A stretch of DNA of 64,000 nucleotides from Warburgia ugandensis (Eukaryota; Streptophyta; Magnoliopsida; Canellales; Canellaceae): positions 8,280,001-8,344,000 of the forward strand of contig CP141135.1 in NCBI GenBank assembly GCA_035236585.1. Direction: 5' to 3'. The notes beneath the pieces were generated by a model. The model was not told the DNA's origin. It saw only the letters and a list, made by a program, of their open reading frames with translations, and did not search any database. Position 1 is the first letter of the stretch, and each line of letters begins with the position of its first letter. Below are positions 56,101 to 64,000 of this stretch, piece by piece. The translations under genes were made by a program, and so were the position numbers.

Positions 56101-57344
56101 GAATGGTCACCATATAGCAATCTATATGCTTTACCTGCACACAAAATACAAGGGTGCAATAATTATTTAGAGACGTTTGCACAAAACTTTCAGTACATTT
56201 TCTTGACAACCAGAAAACTATTTATTTCTACAATGGCAGAGTCCATAACATCATGATATTTTTGTTCTCTTTTTCTTAAGCTTTAACAGAAAACTTCAAT
56301 TATGAACAAGATATAAGCAAAATCCCTGGAAAGTTGTCTAACATCTTTAAAATTCATCAAATTGGCAGTAAGCTTTCGGAACCAGTGAATGCCTAGTTGC
56401 CTACACCGCCTCTTGGAAACAGCACTTGTAAGAGATGGTTTAACAAAATTCAAAACATCCAGCCTACATTGACATCCATGCTATGAACTACAAAAGAAAT
56501 AAGTATTAGTGATACTCATTGGCTGCAAGGCATGTAAAATAGGAAAAGGGTGAGGCAGCTGATGAGATCTAGTGAAACTCCATTCTTTCACAATTGTAAA
56601 CTAACAATACAAGTGCCTGTATTGTCCTTCTATTAGCCAAAAGTCAGCATGATAGATGCTACCTTGTGTGCAATGATCGCATGAATCAGAAAGTTGGTTT
56701 ATATATTTGCATAGCGTTATCAATATCCAGTCTCTCAAAATTCAAATCTTGAATTTTATTCCATAATAAAGTGAACCAATCATAGAAACTACACAGATGG
56801 GAAGGCTGGTTTTCAATGATCAAATGGGTACTCATGGACTCAAGGCAATCAAACTGAACGCCAGTCAAAAGTAAGAGTAGTGAGCTAAGATTGACTTCTC
56901 TCCGATGTCTAGTTGGCCACAATATTATACCTGCTCTGCTTCATTGGTGCCTTGATAGAGGTACAAACATGGTTCACAAGAATCACAATTTGCTATATCT
57001 ATATTACATATAAAGAAAACTCCCCAAGTCAGCCACAGATTGACCAATTAGAGTTTATCAATCTATTTATTTGTAGTTTTATACTAATTTAGAACTAAAG
57101 TGGTGAGGAAAGATTTAAAAACTTTGGGACTAAATGAAACCATGGTATTTAATAGAGTGGAATGGAGGAATAAGATTCATGTGGCCGACCCCTAATTGGG
57201 ATAAGGTCTTGATGATGATGATGATACTAATTTAGAACTAAAAGTAAAACTAACATTAAGGTAATTTGAGTAAAGAGAATCATTAAAGAAGGGGAAATAT
57301 TGCAGCCAACTGTATTCATTTCTGACCTCACAGAACATAAAAAA

Positions 57345-57424
<80 letters not shown>

Positions 57425-60400
57425 CACACGTGTACGTGACTTTACTTGTTGGATTAGAAAAGGCAAACCATGCTCTCAAGAAGTAAAAACTAAGAAACAG
57501 GAAACTTGCAGGGAAATGAACCAAAATTTCTGGAGAATGTGAAAGAAAAACTGTAATAAGTTCTCAAAACATAAAGGAGAGCATGTCAAGATAAACCACA
57601 GCCCAAACAATTTGACATGCATGTTGAGCTAGATCACAACTGGAACAATTTGATGGACATGTTGAGCTAAATCACAGCAAGGACAATACCATTATGTTCT
57701 GGTTTAGGATTTACTACCATAAAACTATAGTCTAGATGTCCCATATAAGTCGCTACTGCATGTAAACGTCAATGTAGAATTTAATTTTATAAACTCCAGG
57801 GTTTTCCTCTTTCCAGCTTTAAATAATCGTTGGTCTGACTCTATCTTTTTGAGGAATTTTTCAACATAATTTGAAAAATGAAACAAGAACTTTCAGATTT
57901 ACGATCAACAAGTGCCAGTAAAACTTTAAGCATTGACTAACAGCTCACGACCACTCTGGTAAAGTTAGATTTCTGAAATGATGCTTTGACTTGATATAAC
58001 AGTTATAGAATAATACATAATTCATGCAACAGTAAATCAAATAGCAAGAGGACTCACCACAAATGGCCAAGTCAAGACATTCTCACCAGTTATCATCTCC
58101 ACAGATGGCTCTTCAAATGCGCATTGCTTGGCTAGTGGCAACATAGCAGACACTGCAGCCATCAGATGAGTTAAACAAATACCAGAGTCGCAAAATTGCT
58201 CAGCAGAATGTCTGTATAACATGCAAGAAAAGCAACTCAAAGAGTTTCCTATCCTTAGCAGATTTTATGCACTTCTGCCAAAAAGAAGTGCCGGTACACC
58301 TTTACTCAGCTGATACAAAAGGGCAGCCTGGTGTGCAAAGCTCCCATGTATGCAGGGTCCAGGGAAGGGGCAGACCACAAGGGTTTATAGTATGCAGCCT
58401 TACCTTGCAGAGGCTGTTTCCACGCCTCAAACCCATGACCTGAAGGTCACACGAGGATAACTCTACCATTGCACCAAGGCTCCCGTTCTACCTTCACTCA
58501 GCTGATGGAAATCATTATTTCCTGTTTTTCTATCTACTTACCCAATCAATAAATTAAACTATTTTTCTTGTTTTTGATTGTTTGATAAACACAAAATTTT
58601 CTCTTAGCAAATAAGAAACTAAAACTAACTTCCTGTAAGTTCATTGTTTCTTTCCAATTATTGTCCCCTTCATGTCTCTACTTAGTTCAAGTTGAACAAT
58701 GAATTTGGATTGGATTGTCTGAGCTAATTCAGAGATAGATGAACTTCCACTGACTTAATAGTGATGAAATTTAACACGTATAATCTTGACGACACTGTAT
58801 GCAACATTGCCAATTTAAGGATGATGATGGCTGTACTCACTGTCAATCCCATAAACATTGTGCCAGAAGTCAATGCTTTCACTATATCTCTCTGAATGTG
58901 TAACTGGCGCCATGTACAACTGCAAGAGATACAAATGAAACAAGCATTAGGAACTTATTTTAGTCTCAAACTTTGAAATGGATCAACAAGAAACAATCAG
59001 AGTAGATCATCTAGACATCTAACCAGAAGCAAAACCCAGGCAGCTGAAATTTAGGTGGCTAAAGATCCAAACTAGTTGCCTCTAAGAAATCAGGAGGAAA
59101 TGAAGGAAAAGAAAAAGTGCACTTCGAGTATCCAGATAACTATAAGGTGTATCAAACACAAGTCTTCTAGGTTTAAGATGGTGGATGGATCAAAATCAGG
59201 GAATATAGGGACTCTAGATGTTAGATATCTAATAGCTGGAATTGAGATCTCATTCAAAGAGAGAAACAACATACTGAAGTTTCTATTAGAATCCTATCCA
59301 ATCTGCACAGAAAATGGCAAGGACCACATTGGAAAATCTTCTGTCCCTCTTTTCACTAAGAAACTAAAACATAGTCAACCAAGACAGCTAGTTGAATTCT
59401 TAGTGAAACACTTGATGTTGTCTCATTCCTGCTTTTTGTAGGACAAATAAAATAAAATATACTGAACCAGAGAGATGTTGGCTTGTAGTCTCCTTATTTG
59501 GTCTAGGAATTTACGTAAATCACTTTTATAATGACAAAACAAAGATTTTTCTTTTTCAGAATGGTAATAACACAGAACAGAGTTACGATGTGCACTTAAT
59601 ATCGATACTTTAACACTCCCACTGAAGCTAGGTCATTCTATGGGGTAATTGTACATGATAATCAATTTCAAACTTTTTTCCATCCAGAAATTGATAACAT
59701 CTAATCTAAAATGCAATATAGATGAGAGCTGCTCCAATTCACTATATAACCACCAAACATCCAACATAATGGCAAAGAAGCTGATTTACCGTTGCTTGTG
59801 ACGGAAGAATAAGTCCCCCAGGTTTAAGCCAACGATCCCTGGCAATTATTACACTGGACAGCATGCTCTACAGCCAAAGAAAGGGAAATCCATTTACAAT
59901 AGAACAAAGAAAAAAGAACTGACCAAGAACTTTGAGAAGAAATTACGTAAGTATTACAAACATGGATACCAGATTGACGACTGAAAGAGATAGCATGTAT
60001 TAATCTGCATTGGATTACATATGAATAACACAACAGTAAAGAATGTAGAATTACCTCATATAGAAGCATATAGCCCATCCATTCAGAAATTATGACATCA
60101 ACCTCCTCCTCAATCTCAACATCCTGCAGTCATCACCTTAGAATGAGGAATATCATATGAAGATCAATCTATGCAATAATCTACTCACAAAAGGAAATAA
60201 ACTAATTTACTACGAATCCACCAAAGCAGAATATTTGCTAAAGAATTGACCACTGCAAAGAAAAACCCAATAGATCTTCACAAACCATACAGGAGAAAAA
60301 CAAGGCAACAACAGATTTGACCAAACCATGAAGCAAACAGGGTTAAGACCTAAGTTCCATCAAGGAAAACTTACTATTCACTCATCCTCTCAAATGCACA

Positions 60401-63182
60401 TGTGAACTCCATATGTGTGGTTCCAAAACATCTCAAAATCCTAATTTGATCGATCCTAACCATCAAAATAAGATCATAGGTCCTTGTTTTCTTAAATGAT
60501 CTGAAGAGAACTCACCCTCAAGTTTGCAACTTCAAGGGCCAAAACTAATGATGGCCTGAATCAGCAGGTCTTACCTCTGAAGCCCTGGACCTTCAGTTGT
60601 AGGTTTGAACTTCCATTTATTATCTATCGATTAATGAGAACCAACCATTTTGAAAAGGTATTTAGAAATGACTCCATCAATGCAAGGACAAGCTTCATAC
60701 AACACACTTCCATGTTTCAACTCCCAAATTCACACTAGCCAAAATATTTTCATCTTCTATGTTCTCCTCCTCACCATTATCATAGATTCATCGATGAGAT
60801 CACACCTAATATCATGGAGGTTTCTTATGTTTTTGTTGTTTCTAGTACCCAATCTGCATAAAAGTCCTCATTTATACTCTTATTCTTTTTATAGCCTGAT
60901 ATATTTGTACAATGAGATTAGCAGTTGTCATACACCTCTTGAAAGAACGCACTTCATCCAACAAGTAAATTCAAACTGTAGAGAGGCCTTGAAGCTGGCT
61001 GGACAAAGATGGACTGAAGGCCTCTATTTAGTAAGGTGAGATAGATAGATTAAAGGGGATAGAGTATAGGCACCTACAAAAGTTAATTATGGGATTGATT
61101 CCTACAGCAGATTTCAAAAGGAGATGGGAAGTACCGATTGAACTAGCGATTTACCAAAAATAAAAATAAAATTATAGATCTAATACATGTCTGAGAATAA
61201 GCATTCAGCAGACTGGGCTATTTTGTAGAAGATTACCTCAACTCGTCCAAGTAAAACAATGACTTTGTCAGATAAATTATTTGTCTTCACCACTTCATTT
61301 GCCTGCATAAACATCTCAAAAGAATAAATTATTCAACGCAATGAGAAATCAATCCAAAGACAGACAAATGCATAAAGTTAAAAGAGGGGTCACATCAGGG
61401 TGTTTAAGCTGAATATGACTGAATTAGGACAACAATTAAAGCAGGTGCAAGTCCAAAATGAACTTGACAATTGAGAAGAATAAAAAAAGAGCCACTTAAA
61501 ATGAAATAAATCAATAGTAAGTAGGAAAATACCTGCACGGCAATCTCACTAGCATCTACAGCATAAACCTGGCAGCAAAACAACATGATTTGTGAAAGGG
61601 AAGCATTAATAATAACCCCAAAATGCTTGAAGTGAAAGCAATAACTGGATTTGATGCCTTAAGAAAATAAACTATATACCACAGCACAAGGAATAAGAAT
61701 CCTCAATCCTCACTGCAAGAACATTATGACCCCTTGCTAGTCCATTTTAAACATGAGCTACAGTATATCAGCGGATTACTAAATTCTATTGACGGAGAGA
61801 TTTTGCCAGACTTTGAAAAATAGAAATGAGCCATAAGACCAGAAGCCATTATTTAGAGTGCAATATCAATAATTCCTACTATAAAGCCTTCCCCAGCGTT
61901 AATGAACATTAGTTAGAGTTTTATGGGGCTATGACAGCCCAAAATACATTGCTTACTGCCCAGCATATTCATAAATCGTTTCCTTTTTATCATTTCTATT
62001 CTCTTTTCTCTTCTTTCATTGTTATGTTTGAGGCACACTTTGACTCAGAATGAAAGGCAGATCCATACAATGTATCAAAAATATTCAGTACACTTTCTGC
62101 AAATAAGACTGGATACATAGATCATAAGTATGATTATGAGATATGTCTGAACTACCATTTATTTCACACTTGTAAATCCTTGTTAATCAATTTTTTCTTT
62201 TCTTTTTGCCCTTCTAAAAATTACAGGGAAGCTGTCTTGTTATATCCAGAAATGTACTTCCAGTACAAGATGAAAAGCAAATATTCAATGTATCAGAAAT
62301 ATTCAAATGTACACCTTTTGCAAATAAGACTGGACACACAGATCATGACCACAATTATGAAATATGTCTGAATAGGGCATCTCAAATCATAAACTTCAAC
62401 GCATGCATTGAACTACCATTTTAAAACACTGGTTTGTGCAACAAGAAAGGCTCCCACGTGATGTGTCACTGATTAACTTGTCAAGAGGTCTTGAACCATT
62501 TACAAATTGGTTACTTGAACACCCATAACCAATAGAGCCTATATATTGTCCACAAAAAGTTCTTGTCTAAAAGGTATGAGGAAACAATGATACATACATA
62601 CACAAATATATATATATATATATATATCTGAGCAATAGCAGCCTCTGAAGCTAATGCTCTACCCCTTTTCGTTGTAAGTGATAGCAGTGAGGTCTTCGGT
62701 AAACTTATTTAACAATGAAACTTAGCAGCATAGTAGAAGAAGCCCAAAGAATGTTTTTTTGAAGCCAAAAGAAAATGGATATTAAGGACAACATACCAAG
62801 GAAAATTACCGCAACGAATAGTTATTCAATGTGGACATGCAAGTAGCAGACAAGAAAAATGTTTTGAGAAAATCAGAACATAACTATAGGACATATCTTA
62901 CCCGCTTAGCACCAGCAAGAGCACAAAATATAGAAAGAATGCCCGTGCCACAACCAACATCTACTACAACCTGCAAGTAAAATTTTATAAGGAAGAAACA
63001 TAATTGGATATTCCTATAACCGTTCCTTATGCAAGCTTCCCCAACAAAGCATCCATAAAAGAAGGTGTCATCCTAAAAGATGTAATATAAAGACAACATA
63101 AGAAAGATACTATTACTTTGCCTGCAATAGCATTTTGATGACACATGATAGCAGCCCTGTAAGTTTCGGTCCGCACACGATC
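53169..63182 (-). CDS. PRMT6: Protein arginine N-methyltransferase PRMT6 (C-terminal 12 exons; 5' end off the window)
   Basis: Type I arginine methyltransferase that transfers methyl groups from S-adenosylmethionine to arginines of histones and other proteins. Twelve exons on minus: 63182-63117, 62970-62902, 61568-61533, 61302-61237, 60123-60055, 59867-59790, 58919-58841, 58152-58058, 56134-56050, 53809-53598, 53427-53309 and 53211-53169 (TGA at 53169). They join in frame to 338 aa. Motifs: SAM-binding VVVDVGCGTGILSIF, post-I VYAVDAS, the double-E loop SEWMGYMLLYE with its two catalytic Glu, and the THWQQ loop. The plant PRMT6 insert between HGFAFWFYVEFSGP and LVLSTAPEDAPTHW and the ending SGGRSFVKESVMR are present. 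About 90 N-terminal residues lie beyond base 64000. Introns carry SINE and RTE insertions. No damage seen. Confidence 0.95.
54338..54585 (-). other. Exon-like island inside a PRMT6 intron, unrecognised
   Basis: On minus, 54585-54502 (84 bases) is bounded by a good acceptor (GTGCTCTTTCAG) and donor (CAG|GTATAC) and encodes TEIEKDYGMLNDLFPSCVSL then FAVTQKFQ. It is followed by 54452-54338, which begins after an AG and encodes LAASMARQICKLNKSVSDVM, then GFFGRCSAAIRSLALDA and a stop. Both look protein-like. Used as a PRMT6 cassette, the first would give an immediate stop in the PRMT6 frame. The gap between the pieces is only 49 bases, short for an intron. Possibly a captured or retro-copied fragment of another gene. 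Confidence 0.3.
55833..55943 (-). repeat. 5'-truncated Au SINE with 18-bp target-site duplication
   Basis: Only the 3' two thirds are present (GGGCAGCCCAGTGCATGAAG to GAGGCTGTTTCCA). Flanked by TGAATTTGTTTCACAAAC at 55815-55832 and 55944-55961. Lies in the PRMT6 intron between the exons at 56050 and 53809. Confidence 0.88.
57100..57223 (+). mobile_element. Very short RTE insertion with perfect target-site duplication
   Basis: 124 bases of RTE 3' end (TTTAAAAACTTTGGGACTAA to GACCCCTAATTGGGATAAGG and a GATGATGATGATG tail). Flanked by ATACTAATTTAGAACTAAA at 57081-57099 and 57224-57242. In a PRMT6 intron. Confidence 0.9.
57349..57421. repeat. (CT)36 microsatellite
   Basis: 73 bases of pure CT, in a PRMT6 intron. 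Open frames that run through it on both strands are repeat artefacts. Confidence 0.97.
58318..58487 (-). repeat. Full-length Au SINE with target-site duplication
   Basis: Tail side GGGCAGCCTGGTGTGCAAAG, B box CCCATGACCTGAAGGTCACA, head CTCTACCATTGCACCAAGGC. Flanked by ACCTTTACTCAGCTGAT (about 58298-58314) and ACCTTCACTCAGCTGAT (about 58492-58508), one mismatch. In the PRMT6 intron between the exons at 58841 and 58152. Confidence 0.88.
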
Positions 63183-63822
63183 CTGCACAATATAAGCAAA
63201 CAATTTCTAAATCCCTGACCTGGTCAAAACACAAACAGCCATTTCATTGCATAAAATAGAGTCACTTGCAAGCCTTCCAAAAGAAACAGAGTCACTCCAA
63301 GATCAGAAACTAACACTTGATGAAATGCCAACAGCAGAAAACTAAACTTAAACAATCATCAAAGCCACCCATCACAAGTAGGCATTCTGCTAGGTATAAC
63401 ATGTTAGGATTAGGTTCATATCTGTTCGGTACATTTACCCAAACCAGTTATTTTAAAAGATGAAGAAATTTTTCTTTGCCAAGTCTTGGGCTATCAAAGC
63501 CATGAAAAGTTCAAAATAAATTCATTGCTATGTAGAGCAACAAGTTGCTTCTTTTACAAAAGAACGAATGAGAATGTGACTGACTATAGCTTACAACTAT
63601 TTCAACCATGGTTTAAAATATATATATGACGAAAGCATGATATCCTCTGCTCTGCTTATTACTTGACTGGCCATTTTGTTGCTTAACCTCCCACATTTCT
63701 AATTTGCCTAAAGAGAAGAAAGAGATGTCATGATCATTTGGATGGCAGAGATCGGTTGGTAATTACATTAGATTTTTTGCCACCAGTGTACAAAGTGCAA
63801 GCAAAAGCATGAAATAAAAGAA

Positions 63823-64000
63823 GGGGGGCAGCCCCGGTGCACGAAGCTCCCGCCTATGCGGGATAGGGGGAAGGGGCGGACCACAAGGGCCTATAATAGG
63901 CAGCCTTACCTTGCATTTTGCAAGAGGCTGATTCCACATCTTGAACCTGTGACCTCAAGGTCACATGACAACAACTTTTATGATTGCGCCAAGGCTCCCC
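63823..64000 (-). repeat. Full-length Au SINE at the window edge
   Basis: GGGGGGCAGCCCCGGTGCAC at the tail side, TTGCATTTTGCAAGAGGCTG in the body, CTGTGACCTCAAGGTCACAT at the B box and GCGCCAAGGCTCCCC at the head, ending exactly at base 64000. The flanking duplication cannot be checked. Lies upstream of the first visible PRMT6 exon, probably in an intron. Confidence 0.88.

Noticed and set aside
57227-57542. Open frames of Arg-Glu or Ser-Leu repeats on both strands
   Set aside because: They are translations of the (CT)36 microsatellite.
59076-61039. Plus-strand frames of 121 and 129 codons
   Set aside because: They fall in PRMT6 introns, antisense to the gene, with no recognisable domain.

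Overview
This is AT-rich nuclear DNA from a flowering plant. Every gene recognised has GT-AG introns (up to about 3.9 kb) and a plant-specific family assignment: a plastid-type pseudouridine synthase, a CDPK, a plant FAD monooxygenase, an arabinogalactan peptide and PRMT6. About 18 copies or fragments of the angiosperm Au SINE are present, along with CACTA, hAT, Mutator-like, RTE, L1 and LTR remnants and a plastid-derived fragment. The species cannot be told from the sequence alone.

Layout. 1-1563 (-): 5' half of a chloroplast RluA-type RNA pseudouridine synthase that runs off the window. 1.6-7.8 kb: intergenic, with SINEs and a probable LTR piece. 7842-14048 (-): complete eight-exon CPK29-type calcium-dependent protein kinase (522 aa) with a tandemly repeated leader. 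14.6-18.9 kb: intergenic, with a hAT element and SINEs. 18887-23994 (-): complete seven-exon FAD-dependent monooxygenase (427 aa, copy A). About 25.7-43.7 kb: a tandem duplicate of the same region (copy B) whose gene is a pseudogene spread over 30374-42256. 46768-47547 (+): two-exon arabinogalactan peptide. 47.9-49.4 kb: decayed L1. 53169-63182 (-): the last 12 exons of PRMT6, whose N-terminal exons lie beyond base 64000.

The most informative structure is the tandem duplication at 17.5-25.35 kb and 25.68-43.7 kb. Because the two units can be aligned by eye, several insertions in one unit have a matching empty site in the other. Unit A gained an Au SINE, a hAT element, an RTE fragment and a piece of plastid 23S rDNA. 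Unit B gained a complete-ended CACTA element, a second end-less CACTA fragment holding a solo LTR, a Mutator-like element and an Au SINE. Copy B also carries a partial duplication of exons 5-6 around the second CACTA fragment, plus splice-site and frame damage.

The genes are unrelated housekeeping, signalling and cell-wall genes. There is no operon-like or clustered pathway, and I found no evidence for a new biological system. The points most worth a second look are the plastid insertion, the rearrangement in copy B, the repeated CPK29 leader, a possible Pack-MULE and exon-like islands inside a PRMT6 intron.
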